Source: Paenibacillus tepidiphilus (lineage in GTDB: Bacteria > Bacillota > Bacilli > Paenibacillales > Paenibacillaceae). From it: a stretch of 64,000 bases of DNA. The notes under the pieces were generated by a model. It ran no database searches and had not been told where the DNA came from. It saw only the letters and a list, made by a program, of their open reading frames with translations. The stretch spans positions 62,001 to 126,000 of the forward strand of contig NZ_VWRQ01000003.1 of NCBI RefSeq assembly GCF_008635795.1, given 5' to 3'. Positions 24,754 to 32,903 of this stretch are shown piece after piece. The first letter of the stretch is position 1; every line of letters begins with the position of its first letter. Made by a program: the position numbers and the translations under genes.

Positions 24754-25222
24754 CTTCCCACTCCTCCTGTTCATATATTTGCCTGAGCTTCTTACGGGCC
24801 CGGTGCAGCAGCACCTTGAAGCTGACCGTACTGCGCTGCATGATGGCCGCCGCCTGCGCATAATTCATTTGGCTCACATCCACCAGATAGACGGCCATCC
24901 GGTAATCGGGCTTCAGCGCCAGCATGCGCCTGACCCATTCCCGGTCCTGTTCGCGAATCACGGCAAGCATTTCGGGATTATTCTCCGTTTCGCCAGACCC
25001 TTGCCTGCTGTCCCGGAACTCCGCAGCCTGCCCCTCTCTGTCCTCCGCTGCGTGCCGTGGCCCTTGAATACCGGTCTGTACTTTGCGCTGCCGGCGCAGG
25101 GCATCGATGCATTTATGGCGCAGAATCGTATACAGATACGTTTTGAACGAGGCGCGAAAATCATATTTTTCCGGATAGACCAGCACCACAGCAAAGCATT
25201 CCTGCGTCAAGTCCTCAGCCAT
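24716..25222 (-). CDS. ECF-type RNA polymerase sigma factor (start unresolved)
   Basis: From the first in-frame ATG at 25222 the protein is 168 residues. It shows sigma region 2 (AEDLTQECFAVVLVYPEKYDFRASFKTYLYTILRHKCIDALRRQRK) and region 4 (ALKPDYRMAVYLVDVSQMNYAQAAAIMQRSTVSFKVLLHRARKKLRQIY). Region 2 homology clearly continues upstream in the same frame to about 25330 (FRQGERDAFEWLVRKYRQPA, then VRFAYQLTGDYH), yet that stretch has no ATG, GTG or TTG. A nearby ATG with a Shine-Dalgarno-like tract (25398) is in another frame and stops at 25324. Either there is a frameshift or a non-standard start. Between the two, an unusual linker with an acidic DEEEQ patch is present. Confidence 0.75.
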   Translation of the reverse strand: MAEDLTQECFAVVLVYPEKYDFRASFKTYLYTILRHKCIDALRRQRKVQTGIQGPRHAAEDREGQAAEFRDSRQGSGETENNPEMLAVIREQDREWVRRMLALKPDYRMAVYLVDVSQMNYAQAAAIMQRSTVSFKVLLHRARKKLRQIYEQEEWEGELRRTGASISG

Positions 25223-25485
25223 GTGATAGTCCCCGGTCAGCTGATAAGCAAACCGTACCGCCGGCTGCCGGTATTTCCGTACCAGCCATTCAAAAGCATC
25301 GCGTTCACCCTGCCGGAACCGCCTTAGTATTTGTTCTTCTTCATCCGCTGCTTCTGCAGCATATCCGTCCGGCTGCGGCCGCCGTCCCCCGTTGACATCG
25401 CTTCTGTCCGTCCCGCTCCCCTCCTCTCTCCTTATAACTACTTGTTATTCGCACAAGCCCCCAATTTGGTTACACTTCCTCTGCC

Positions 25486-25530
25486 AAAAATAAAAGCCCG
25501 CCAACTGCCAAACAGCAATTGTGCGGGCTT
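25486..25530 (-). terminator. Intrinsic terminator, minus strand
   Basis: AAGCCCGCACAATTGCTG and the pairing GCGGGCTT form a stem; leftward it is followed by TTATTTTT. It lies between the tRNA gene and the sigma-factor locus and insulates the latter from read-through. Confidence 0.7.
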
Positions 25531-25639
25531 GATCTTCTTCTGTCGGCAGCAGCCCAGGCTGCTGCAAGCTTCACACCATCATTTGCATGATGCTTCATTC
25601 GTCATGCTCTGTCCGTAATCCTTCCTCACTCTTATTCAC

Positions 25640-25686
25640 AAAAAAACAGGCCCTTCATGACATTGCTGTCAATCAGAAGCCTGTTC
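25640..25686 (-). terminator. Terminator of the tRNA-Leu gene
   Basis: Leftward, AACAGGC and GGCCTGTT form the outer stem with an inner GACA/TGTC stem, followed by TTTTT. It begins about 12 bp after the 3' end of the tRNA. Confidence 0.75.
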
Positions 25687-25697
25687 TTTAACCATGA

Positions 25698-25782
<85 letters not shown>

Positions 25783-26016
25783 ATAATATGTATCCGGTGT
25801 TTCAATCACCGTAATTAAGAATATACACTTATTCACGATAAAAGGCAAGACTTTTTTCGGAATTTAATTATTAACGATTCGCATGTTATGGAGATCGTAT
25901 TTCAACCCCGATTCCGTCTGGATGGTCTAGACTGCAGAATGATAGATAAATCACTTTCAAACCTTATTATCAAAGGTATTATAAGATAAATAATTAATTA
26001 TAGAAGGTGTGAGATC

Positions 26017-26481
26017 ATGGATTCCTTGGATTACAAAATTATTACCGCGTTAATGCATTACGGGCGTATCACCTGGGCCGAACTGGCCGGGCAGCTCGGC
26101 TTGTCGTCTCCGGCAGCCGCGGACCGGGTACGGCGGCTGGAGGAGCAGGGCGTGATCCGCGGCTACACCGCGCTGATTGACGCCGAATCTGCCGGATACG
26201 GCCTGGCGGCACTGATTGCGGTCTCCCTGGAGCGGCCCGAGCACCGGCAGCCCTTCCTGGAGCTGGTCCGGCGGCTGCCGGAGATTCAGGAATGTCATCA
26301 TACGGCCGGAGACGATGACTATATGCTGAAGGTGCGCTGCCGGGGTACAAGGGACCTTGATCGTCTCATCAGCGAGGAATTGAAGAGCCTGCCGGGAATT
26401 ATGCGGACCCGCACCACCATCATTCTGGGCACGGTCAAGGAGACGCCCAATGTGCCGCTGCCTCCGGCAGATGCCCCATGA
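26017..26481 (+). CDS. Lrp/AsnC family transcriptional regulator
   Basis: The 154-residue protein has an AsnC-type HTH (about residues 2-60: LDYKIITALMHYGRITWAELAGQLGLSSPAAADRVRRLEEQGVIRGYTALID) and a C-terminal RAM ligand domain (about 65-145: ECHHTAGDDDYMLKVRCRGTRDLDRLI). The effector is probably an amino acid. It overlaps the LysE-type exporter gene by 4 bp (ATGA), a common pairing in which the regulator controls its exporter in response to the exported amino acid. Confidence 0.92.
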   Translation: MDSLDYKIITALMHYGRITWAELAGQLGLSSPAAADRVRRLEEQGVIRGYTALIDAESAGYGLAALIAVSLERPEHRQPFLELVRRLPEIQECHHTAGDDDYMLKVRCRGTRDLDRLISEELKSLPGIMRTRTTIILGTVKETPNVPLPPADAP

Positions 26482-27092
26482 TGCACTGGCAAGCCCTGCT
26501 CGGCGGGCTTGGCTTCGGCTTCATCGTCGCTGCGCCTGTCGGTCCCATGGCGCTGCTGCTCATCAACCGCACACTGCAGCGCGGGTTCGCGGCAGGCTGC
26601 GCCACCGGAGCAGGGATTGCGCTCGCCGACGCCGCCTATGCACTCATCACCGTCGCAGGCTTCCGGGCCCTGACGAATTTTACCACCGGCTATAACACGC
26701 CGCTTCAGGTATTGGGCAGCCTGTTCCTCGTATACCTTGGCGTAAAAGCACTGCGGGCTCCTTCCTCCGGCTCCGCCGCTGAAGCCGGACGCAGCGGGAA
26801 TACCTATTTCCTGCTGTCTTCACTGCTGCTAACACTGGCTAATCCAGCCACCATACTCAGCTTCATGGCGCTGTCCGCTTCGCTCGGAGCGTCTGCCGGC
26901 CGCTCTCTCCTCCTTCCTGCAGGAATTGCCTCCGGCTCCCTGTGCTGGTGGCTGCTGCTATCCGCCGTGGTGGTCTGGATTCGCGGCCGGGTGCCGGATA
27001 CTCTGATCCGCCGGCTCCATATCCTCACAGCGCTCCTGCTGATGGGCTTCGCCTTATTTACATTCTGGAATGCCCTGACCGGAGGGAGGTAG
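26478..27092 (+). CDS. LysE family translocator
   Basis: A 204-residue membrane protein with six helices. The N-terminus GLGFGFIVAAPVGPMALLLINRTLQRGFAAGCATGAGIALADAAYALI is the LysE/RhtB signature (PVGP followed by G-x-x-x-G). Members export amino acids or homoserine lactones in exchange for protons. Translationally coupled to the Lrp-type regulator upstream and followed within 7 bp by an MFS gene, so the three form an operon. The particular amino acid is not predictable. Confidence 0.92.
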   Translation: MMHWQALLGGLGFGFIVAAPVGPMALLLINRTLQRGFAAGCATGAGIALADAAYALITVAGFRALTNFTTGYNTPLQVLGSLFLVYLGVKALRAPSSGSAAEAGRSGNTYFLLSSLLLTLANPATILSFMALSASLGASAGRSLLLPAGIASGSLCWWLLLSAVVVWIRGRVPDTLIRRLHILTALLLMGFALFTFWNALTGGR

Positions 27093-27098
27093 CGGACA

Positions 27099-28379
27099 TT
27101 GCACTATAAGATGAAATTCCCGCAGAGACTTAAATTGAGATTGTCCGCATTGGCACAGCAACCTCTCACCCTGACTCCATTTCTGGCAGGTTACTTCATC
27201 TCCAGGATCGGCGATGCGCTTTATACCTTCTGTCTTCCGCTGCTTTCGTACCGGCTGACAGGCTCGGCTCTGGTGATGGGCTCGCTGTTTGCCGTGAGCG
27301 TCCTGCCGGTAATCCTCTTCGCCCCCCTTGCCGGCGCCATGCTTGACCGCTTCGACCGCAGACGGCTGATGCTCTTTACGGACTTGGCCAGAATGGGACT
27401 GGTTGCCCTGGTTCCGGTTCTCGAGCATTTCGGGCTCCTTGAACTCTGGTGCCTGTATGCACTCACCTTGCTGCTCTCCCTGTTATCCACCGTTTATGAT
27501 CTGGCGGTGGTAACAATTATTCCGCGGCTTGCCGGGAACGGGCTGACCCGTGCCAATGCGGGCGTCCAGGCAGCCGGACAGCTGGCCGATATGATCGGTC
27601 CCGCTATTGCCGGTGTGCTGGTCTCCGCGTTCAGCCTGACGTCCATCCTGTGGCTGGACGTCTGCTCCTTCGCCGCCACTCTGACCGTGCTGTGGCGGCT
27701 GCCCGCAGACAGCGGCAGCCGGGCAGCCGCATCCCGCACCGGCGTTCTCGCCGAGATGGCCGGGGGTCTGGCCTGGCTGGTCCGCGCTCCCGTGCAGCTC
27801 GCGCTGTCCCTGCAGGCGGCGATCGGCAACTTCGGCTACAGCGCCGCTTATGCCACGCTCACCTATTATTTGATCACGACGCTGCAGCTGTCCGGCGGGC
27901 GAATCGGCATCACCTACAGTCTGCTGGCGGCCGGGGGCCTGGCCGGAAGTCTGGCCATTGTCCTTCTGGAGCGGCATTGCCGCTACGGACGCCTGATTCC
28001 GCTGCTGCTGCTGGCCGGAACCTGCGGCTTCCTCCTGCCTGCCTTAAGCCCCTTCTGGCTGGCTCCGGGACTCGGCTTCGCGCTTGTAGCGGCCTGCAAT
28101 ACAGCCTGGTCCATTCTTGCCGCATCAGTCCGCCAGCGCAGTGTGCCGCCGGAGCTGCTGGGCCGGGTGCTCAGCTTCTCCCGGGTGCTGACCCGTACCG
28201 CCATGCCCCTCGGCGCCCTGCTCGGGGGCTGGATGACGGGAACGCTGCCTCCTGGAGCGGTGTTCCTCCTGGCCGCCGGGGCCAAGCTTGCAGAAGTGGC
28301 CATCGCCCTGGCATCGCCGATCCGCAGGCTGGGCAGGAACGGCGCGGCTTCTGCCAGTGGCGATAGGCAGCACCAATAA
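27099..28379 (+). CDS. MFS transporter
   Basis: A 426-residue protein with twelve hydrophobic segments. The MFS loop LAGAMLDRFDRRRLMLFTDLARMGL lies between helices 2 and 3, and the protein starts with the 'PFLAGYFISRIGDALYTFCLPLLSY' arrangement of the enterobactin exporter / macrolide-efflux (MefA-like) branch. Efflux of small molecules is therefore likely, with substrate unknown. TTG at 27099 has GGAGG 9 bp upstream and is preferred over ATG at 27111. It is the third gene of the Lrp-LysE-MFS operon. Confidence 0.88.
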   Translation: MHYKMKFPQRLKLRLSALAQQPLTLTPFLAGYFISRIGDALYTFCLPLLSYRLTGSALVMGSLFAVSVLPVILFAPLAGAMLDRFDRRRLMLFTDLARMGLVALVPVLEHFGLLELWCLYALTLLLSLLSTVYDLAVVTIIPRLAGNGLTRANAGVQAAGQLADMIGPAIAGVLVSAFSLTSILWLDVCSFAATLTVLWRLPADSGSRAAASRTGVLAEMAGGLAWLVRAPVQLALSLQAAIGNFGYSAAYATLTYYLITTLQLSGGRIGITYSLLAAGGLAGSLAIVLLERHCRYGRLIPLLLLAGTCGFLLPALSPFWLAPGLGFALVAACNTAWSILAASVRQRSVPPELLGRVLSFSRVLTRTAMPLGALLGGWMTGTLPPGAVFLLAAGAKLAEVAIALASPIRRLGRNGAASASGDRQHQ

Positions 28380-28481
28380 GCTTGATTTGATTTATGTATT
28401 TCACAGATGTGTAAGCGATGTGGTACAACGGTATTGTTCTTTATGCATGGAAGATAAGCTTGAAACGGAGGGAAGCTTGCG

Positions 28482-29240
28482 ATGAACCAGAAATGGAGTG
28501 CCGGAACATATGATGCGGACATGGCTTTTGTCTCGGGCTTCGGCCAGTCGCTGATTGATTTGCTGAACCCGCAGCCCGGCGAACAGATCATTGATTACGG
28601 CTGCGGCACGGGAGATTTGGCCGCTGCGATTGCAGAACGGGGCGCCGCCGTCACGGGTATTGACGCCTCGCCGGAGATGCTGGCCGCCGCCCGGGCCAAA
28701 TACCCGGACCTCACCTGGGTGCTGGCGGACGGCCAGCGTTACCGCGCGGCGGCTCCTGCCGATGCCGTCTTCAGCAACGCCGCCCTGCACTGGCTGCCGG
28801 ACGCCGAGGGCGCGGCCAGCAGCATCGCTGCCAGCCTGCGGCACGGCGGGCGGCTGGTTGCCGAGTTCGGCGCAGCGGGCAACATCGCCTCGGTCACCGC
28901 AGCGCTGCCCCGTGCGTTCGCAGCGGCGGGACGCCAAGGCCAGGCTGTGCTGCCGTGGTATTTCCCGAGCGTCGGAGAATATACCTCCTTGCTGGAGCGG
29001 TGCGGTCTAAGCGTGGAGCTGGCGCTCTGCTATGACCGCCCGACTCCGCTCAGCGGCGGAGAGGCGGGCTTCCGCGGCTGGCTGAACACCTTCGCGGACG
29101 GGATTCTCAGCGTGCTTACGCCCGCCGAGCGGGAGCAAGTACTTGTCTTTATGGAGCGCGAGCTGCACGCACAGCTGTACCAGGACGGGCGCTGGGTCAT
29201 GGATTACCGGCGGCTGCGTATCGCCGCCCGGAAGGTGTAG
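28482..29240 (+). CDS. Class I SAM-dependent methyltransferase (TAM-like)
   Basis: The 252-residue protein starts with WSAGTYDADMAFVSGFGQSLIDLL and has motif I DYGCGTGDLAAAIAERGA, then GIDASPEMLAAAR, DAVFSNAALHWLPD and GGRLVAEFGAAGNI. This resembles trans-aconitate methyltransferase and its relatives, but the small-molecule substrate is uncertain. GGAGG precedes the ATG. A perfect terminator hairpin follows 60 bp after the stop. Confidence 0.9.
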   Translation: MNQKWSAGTYDADMAFVSGFGQSLIDLLNPQPGEQIIDYGCGTGDLAAAIAERGAAVTGIDASPEMLAAARAKYPDLTWVLADGQRYRAAAPADAVFSNAALHWLPDAEGAASSIAASLRHGGRLVAEFGAAGNIASVTAALPRAFAAAGRQGQAVLPWYFPSVGEYTSLLERCGLSVELALCYDRPTPLSGGEAGFRGWLNTFADGILSVLTPAEREQVLVFMERELHAQLYQDGRWVMDYRRLRIAARKV

Positions 29241-29300
29241 GTGCTGGGCACTCGCTAAGCTCGTATGCTTTGATTGCCGCACAACGTCCACTCGCACATC

Positions 29301-29347
29301 AAGGAGCCTGCCTGACAGCCATGAACTGGCTGTCAGGCAGGCTCTTT
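29301..29347 (+). terminator. Intrinsic terminator of the methyltransferase gene
   Basis: AGGAGCCTGCCTGACAGCC pairs with GGCTGTCAGGCAGGCTCTTT, 17 or more paired bases around a 7 bp loop. Confidence 0.85.
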
Positions 29348-29793
29348 GGCCGATCCAGTGGCGGTTTGTTGTATATGCCGGCCTTCGCCGTCGTTGTGGT
29401 GATCATTACGTACTTTAGTAGGCAAGCTGTTCCATGGGCCAGAATTCGGTATGCTTATCGTGTCCGGTCCATGGCCGATTCTCTCCTTATAGTGGCTATG
29501 CCGGTCCCTCAATAATTGCTGCGAAATCTCTTCGGACTGTGTAGCAATAATAATTATTTATTTTGAACTTCTGTAATGTTTTGTTAATATTAATGTATCT
29601 ATATAAGTTGAACTTAAGATTAGCCTGAATAAGGCCGGAAAGTGAATTAAAGTTATGGACTTCCGTACGCTGCCCATTCCCGTTCTCCAGATGAATACCG
29701 CTAGTTGCTGTTGAGTTCGCTGGCAGCAGGCTCTATCCGGCTCTGTTTAGGTATGATGATGAACGAAAAGCAATCCCTAATCAACAAGGATAA
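29348..29793. other. Intergenic stretch without recognisable genes
   Basis: Between the terminator and the repeat array no frame has a plausible start, ribosome site and coding pattern. The part from about 29530 to 29640 is very AT-rich. No known RNA family is evident. Confidence 0.6.
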
Positions 29794-29975
29794 ATGTATT
29801 TCGTACAACTATTTGTTAGGTATGCACCCATTTTTGAAGGATAGATGTATTTCGTGCAACTAAAATCAGCATATTGGGATCAAACGGCCTTAAAGCAAGA
29901 AAATAGATGTACAAAATGCAACTATAGCCGGGAAACGGCCTGTTTAGATGGATATAGTTGTACAAACTGCAATTA
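29794..29975 (+). repeat. Intergenic array of four TGTA-N5-TACA motifs (copy B)
   Basis: Four 18 bp motifs start at 29794, 29845, 29907 and 29958: spacings 51, 62, 51 bp, identical to the array at 21198. Sequences: ATGTATTTCGTACAACTA, ATGTATTTCGTGCAACTA, ATGTACAAAATGCAACTA, TTGTACAAACTGCAATTA. The first two have TTTCG in the centre, the last two CAAAA/CAAAC, as in copy A where the centre also switches between motifs 2 and 3. Spacer sequences are unrelated to copy A. Total length is 182 bp in both copies. Confidence 0.88.
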
Positions 29976-30326
29976 GCAGCTTAGCAGCGGTTAGTGAGGT
30001 CATGAAGAGCAATAGCTGCTGTCGCCTTTAGTCATGGGTGCTCTTGGCCTTCCTCATCAATCTTATTGATTTGACCTGTGTGGAGGATAATCACGATCTA
30101 CATTTCAGCAGCTTAAAACGATGACAGCCCGTGCTTCGCCTATCAGCTTTTACTGCGGAAAGCCATCAGTCGGAGGCCGGAACCGCAACAAGTGGTATAA
30201 ATCAAGAAATCTACGGACGGGAAGCGACCGGAAGTCCAAAGGTTTTCTTGCGTCACGGCTAATCCCAACACAAAAATCTTTAGTTCAATCTATATATATC
30301 AAAACAATAAAAAGGAGTTAGTCATA
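29976..30326. other. AT-rich intergenic region upstream of the 59-aa gene
   Basis: No convincing gene. A 66-codon open frame at 30121-30321 lacks a ribosome site and a coding pattern. AT content rises sharply towards 30300. Confidence 0.5.
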
Positions 30327-30506
30327 TTGCATATAAAAAAGTATTTTATCCTCTTACCCCCTTTCCTCATTTTAGGAATGGTCTTGGCTTTTAATCTTTC
30401 ATCCTTTAAAAGGTCTTTTGCATTATTAGGAACGGCGATGGCTTTTTGGATTACTTACTATGTTTGGATATATATTGAGAAGTTGATACAGAAGAAAAAC
30501 GCTTAG
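30327..30506 (+). CDS. Small hydrophobic protein, 59 residues, two membrane helices
   Basis: TTG at 30327 has AAAGGAG 9 bp upstream. The product is KKYFILLPPFLILGMVLAF (helix 1, about residues 4-22), a short SSFKRS turn, ALLGTAMAFWITYYVWIYI (helix 2, about 31-50) and a basic end EKLIQKKNA. I do not recognise the family. Codons are strongly AT-biased (TTT, TTA, AAA, ATT), unlike every neighbour, which suggests recent acquisition. Two-helix peptides of this kind can be toxins, immunity or YbaN-like accessory proteins, but nothing here decides it. The decayed intron lies immediately downstream. Confidence 0.65.
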   Translation: MHIKKYFILLPPFLILGMVLAFNLSSFKRSFALLGTAMAFWITYYVWIYIEKLIQKKNA

Positions 30507-30531
30507 TATTTGTTACGCCGTATGCGCAGCC

Positions 30532-30801
30532 TTACGCTCCAGCTTGCAAGATCCGTTTCATATCGGCTACATAGAACTGGCCTACCCCACCCGAATGCAG
30601 ATTTACACCTGCTCCATAACTTGATAACTTGACGAACTTGCAGGCTCTGTTCAGATTGTTTCTGTGCAGAATTTGCTGAAGCAGGTCCGTTGCACCGCCT
30701 CCTTCTCTACCTTTCCGATTACCGACGCTCCGCGCTCCCGCAGACTCTTCGCGTTCCACACTATCTCTTTGCAGACAGCCCTTTCGGTATTCTGCTTTCA
30801 T
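30532..30801 (-). pseudogene. Truncated group II intron reverse transcriptase/maturase (N-terminal piece)
   Basis: The 89-residue frame starts KAEYRKGCLQRDSVEREESAGAR and continues TDLLQQILHRNNLNRACKFVK, the N-terminal RT-0 region of bacterial group II intron proteins (usual form LLE.IL.R.NLN.A...V..N.GA.G.DGM). After SSYGAGV the sequence departs from the family and stops; the RT catalytic domain, maturase and endonuclease regions (about 350 residues) are missing. It is therefore a dead fragment. The stretch upstream keeps intron-like RNA sequence. Confidence 0.7.
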
Positions 30802-30960
30802 CGTCGGCTCTCCCTCGGTCTGACTTGAGACTTACGATTGTTCTGCCTTTCCCGATAAATAACTTTCAAATACTATGGCCTCTGCTGAGTTTTCACAGCA
30901 AGCTTTACAGTCTTTAAAGCCAAGCCTGCAGCGGACTCTTACCGCCAAGTTATCGCCATG
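30802..30960 (-). mobile_element. Probable 5' RNA part of the decayed group II intron
   Basis: Leftward toward the RT start, the sequence contains CTCAGCAGAGGCCATAGTA and later a GGCAGAACAATCGTAAGTC / GAGGGAGAGCCGACG run, segments like those preceding the ORF in bacterial group II introns. The 5' boundary (GUGYG) is not evident, and the 3' domains V-VI should lie near 30507-30531 but I cannot identify them. Recognition is by pattern only. Confidence 0.4.
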
Positions 30961-30972
30961 CCGGGCGCACAC

Positions 30973-31018
30973 AGCAGAGCAGCGACCCTCCATTGACCGG
31001 AGGACCGCTGCTCTGCTT
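30973..31018. terminator. Hairpin downstream of the CynX-like MFS gene
   Basis: AGCAGAGCAGCG pairs with CGCTGCTCTGCT, with an inner CCTCC/GGAGG pairing. It sits 87 bp after the leftward MFS stop. The T-run is weak. The arm sequence is shared with the terminator at 21610. Confidence 0.6.
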
Positions 31019-31104
31019 GTCTTATATGCCGGTGAGCTGTCTAAGGAAGCGAGAATATCTTCTTCCGCAGCAGCTCCTCCTGGTTTGCATGCTCAGCCTT
31101 AACG

Positions 31105-32337
31105 TTATCGTTCATCGCCTACAAATTTGCTGCTCCCCGCCCCCCAGCCGGCGGCCAGAAGCAGCAGGCTGGCCGCAACCAGCAGGGCAAGCGGAAGGTC
31201 CCAGCTATCCACGGCGTCATGCAGCAGCCCGAACAGCACCGGGCCCAGGGCGGCCAGCAAATAGCCCACAGACTGGGCCATTCCGGACAGCTCGCCTGCT
31301 TCCCGGGTACTGCGGGTGCGCAAGCTAAAGAACATCATCGCCAGCCCGAAGGCGAAGCCCCCGGCGATGCCGATACAGATGGCCCACAGCGGCATCCAGG
31401 CATTGCCGCCCAGCCAGACACCGCCGATGCCGATCAGGAACAACACGGCTGTGACCAGCACCAGCGGACGCTGCTGCTTCAGCTTACCCGCCCAGATCGG
31501 CACGAAGAACGTGCAGGGCAGCTGGGCCAGTTGCATCAGCGACAGAATCCAGCCTGCCTGCTCGGAGGACATGCCCCGCTCACCGAGAATAACCGAGAAC
31601 CAGGCGATCAGCACATAATAGAGCAGCGACTGCAGGCCCATAAATAAAGTGACCTGCCAGGCCAGCGGCGAACGCCACATCCTGCCTGCAGAACCGGCGG
31701 TCCGGCCGGCGCTCTCCTGCCGCAGGGTGCGCAGCTGCGGAATCCAGAGCAGCAGGGCAGGCACGGCGACGATAAGCCACAGCGCAAGCGTTCCCCTCCA
31801 GCCCAGCCCGGCCTGCCTGGCCAGCGGAACGCTGAGACCCGAGGCCGCCGCAGCGCATATATTCATGGACACGGTGTACAGCCCCGTCATCAGGCCGATC
31901 CGCGCCGGGAATTGCCCCTTGATCAGCGCCGGCAGCAGCACATTGCATACGGCAATGGCCATACCGATCAGCGCCGTGCCGGCGAACAAAGGCGCCGTGC
32001 CCGGCAGGGTACGGACCAGGGTGCCGGCGCACAGCGCCAGCATGGCCGCCGCCAGCACGGCTGCGGAGCCGAATCTGCGCGCCAGCTGCGGCGCATACGG
32101 CGACAGCAGCGCAAAAGCCAGCAGCGGCAATGTCGTGACCGTGCCCGCCGCGGCACTTGAGAGGCCAAGGTCACCGGCAATCATCTCCATCAGCGGTCCT
32201 ACCGAAGTGAACGGGGCGCGGAGTGCCGCAGCCACGAGAAGAATGCCCGCGATGAGCAGCCCCCGGTTGCCCGCAGACCGGCCGGTGGCCAATCCGCCGT
32301 CCTTGGCAGCGGAACTGTGTTTGTGGTTTGTGTTCAT
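31105..32337 (-). CDS. CynX/NimT-type MFS transporter
   Basis: A 410-residue, twelve-helix protein. It starts 'LLIAGILLVAAALRAPFTSVGPLMEMIAGDLGLSSAAAGTVTTLPLLAFALLSP', the signature of the cyanate/nitroimidazole-transporter branch (CynX, NimT, YycB). Loop 2-3 is PQLARRFG, and the second half has SVGYLLAALGPVLFGLLHD. ATG at 32337 has GGAGG 7 bp upstream; longer in-frame ATGs upstream lack ribosome sites. Substrate is unknown; small anion or 2-nitroimidazole efflux is reported for relatives. Confidence 0.88.
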   Translation of the reverse strand: MNTNHKHSSAAKDGGLATGRSAGNRGLLIAGILLVAAALRAPFTSVGPLMEMIAGDLGLSSAAAGTVTTLPLLAFALLSPYAPQLARRFGSAAVLAAAMLALCAGTLVRTLPGTAPLFAGTALIGMAIAVCNVLLPALIKGQFPARIGLMTGLYTVSMNICAAAASGLSVPLARQAGLGWRGTLALWLIVAVPALLLWIPQLRTLRQESAGRTAGSAGRMWRSPLAWQVTLFMGLQSLLYYVLIAWFSVILGERGMSSEQAGWILSLMQLAQLPCTFFVPIWAGKLKQQRPLVLVTAVLFLIGIGGVWLGGNAWMPLWAICIGIAGGFAFGLAMMFFSLRTRSTREAGELSGMAQSVGYLLAALGPVLFGLLHDAVDSWDLPLALLVAASLLLLAAGWGAGSSKFVGDER

Positions 32338-32545
32338 GATGCTCCTCCATGTTGTCGTAAGAGACCTTATTCGCCGCCCAGGCTTACGGCTTGTCCGGCG
32401 GCGATTGAAACTGTATGTAATCGTGCGGGCAGCCGCAGACATTCCTGCTGCATTCATTGTCGCCCGTACACAACTTGTTCCATTATAGCCCCGCCCGCGA
32501 GAATGTACCACAGCAGAAGCGTCAGTCAGGCTGTTTCACAGCATG

Positions 32546-32576
32546 AAAAAGGCCGCCCTCGCGGGCAGCCCTTTTT
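32546..32576. terminator. Bidirectional terminator downstream of the YjcZ gene
   Basis: AAAAAGGGCTGCCCGCGAGGGCGGCCTTTTT, read leftward, is a compact GC-rich stem flanked by A5 and T5. It is 21 bp after the YjcZ stop and upstream of the MFS gene promoter. Confidence 0.85.
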
Positions 32577-32597
32577 GTACAGCGGGAGAGTCTTGAA

Positions 32598-32699
32598 TTA
32601 CACCCAGAAGGATTTGGTGATGATTACCAGAAGGATGAACAGGACCAGAATCGCTCCGGTCGAAGTAAACATGTTGTAGCCGCCGACATTTTCGCTCAT
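32598..32699 (-). CDS. YjcZ family spore-associated peptide
   Basis: A 33-residue peptide, beginning SENVGGYNMFTSTGAILVLF and ending ILLVIITKSFWV. The glycine/tyrosine-rich start, one hydrophobic helix with ALIVVLFILLIII-like composition and short tail are the YjcZ/YtxC-type sporulation peptide pattern. ATG at 32699 is chosen because AAAGGAGGAG lies 8 bp upstream; the longer in-frame extension to 32789 is not coding-like. In Bacillus such peptides associate with spore or forespore membranes. Own terminator follows. Confidence 0.8.
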   Translation of the reverse strand: MSENVGGYNMFTSTGAILVLFILLVIITKSFWV

Positions 32700-32815
32700 G
32701 AATGTCTCCTCCTTTGTGCTGGAATACAAAATTAACATATGTGGAGAATAACCTTCCGGATTGGGTAAAACGGCAAAGTTTGAGCCCAACTGTCCTGAGG
32801 CTCAGCCTTTTTTCG

Positions 32816-32881
32816 TTGACAAATACCCTGTCCGCCGTTAGTATCCTAAGAATACGGATCAGTTGAGAATGACTCTCAACT
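32816..32881 (+). promoter_or_regulatory. Promoter with Fur-like operator before the ABC exporter
   Basis: TTGACA (32816-32821), a 17 bp spacer and TAGTAT (32839-32844) form a good sigma-A promoter. Downstream, over the start region, lies the perfect palindrome GTTGAGAATGACTCTCAAC (32862-32880, extended one base each side). Its core TGAGAATGACTCTCA is a 7-1-7 arrangement differing from the Fur box TGATAATNATTATCA at three positions. Fur is the best guess, but another repressor with this dyad is possible. Confidence 0.7.
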
Positions 32882-32903
32882 AGCGATACATAATCTAACA
32901 GAA

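Noticed and set aside
30121..30321. 66-codon plus-strand frame with a basic composition
   Set aside because: No ribosome site, no homology that I recognise, and it covers the composition change toward the AT-rich island.
30973..31018. Shared AGCAGAGCAGCG hairpin with 21610-21657 as a mobile repeat
   Set aside because: Only the arm sequence is shared, loops differ, and both lie just beyond leftward genes, so convergent terminator sequence or a common terminator type is enough.
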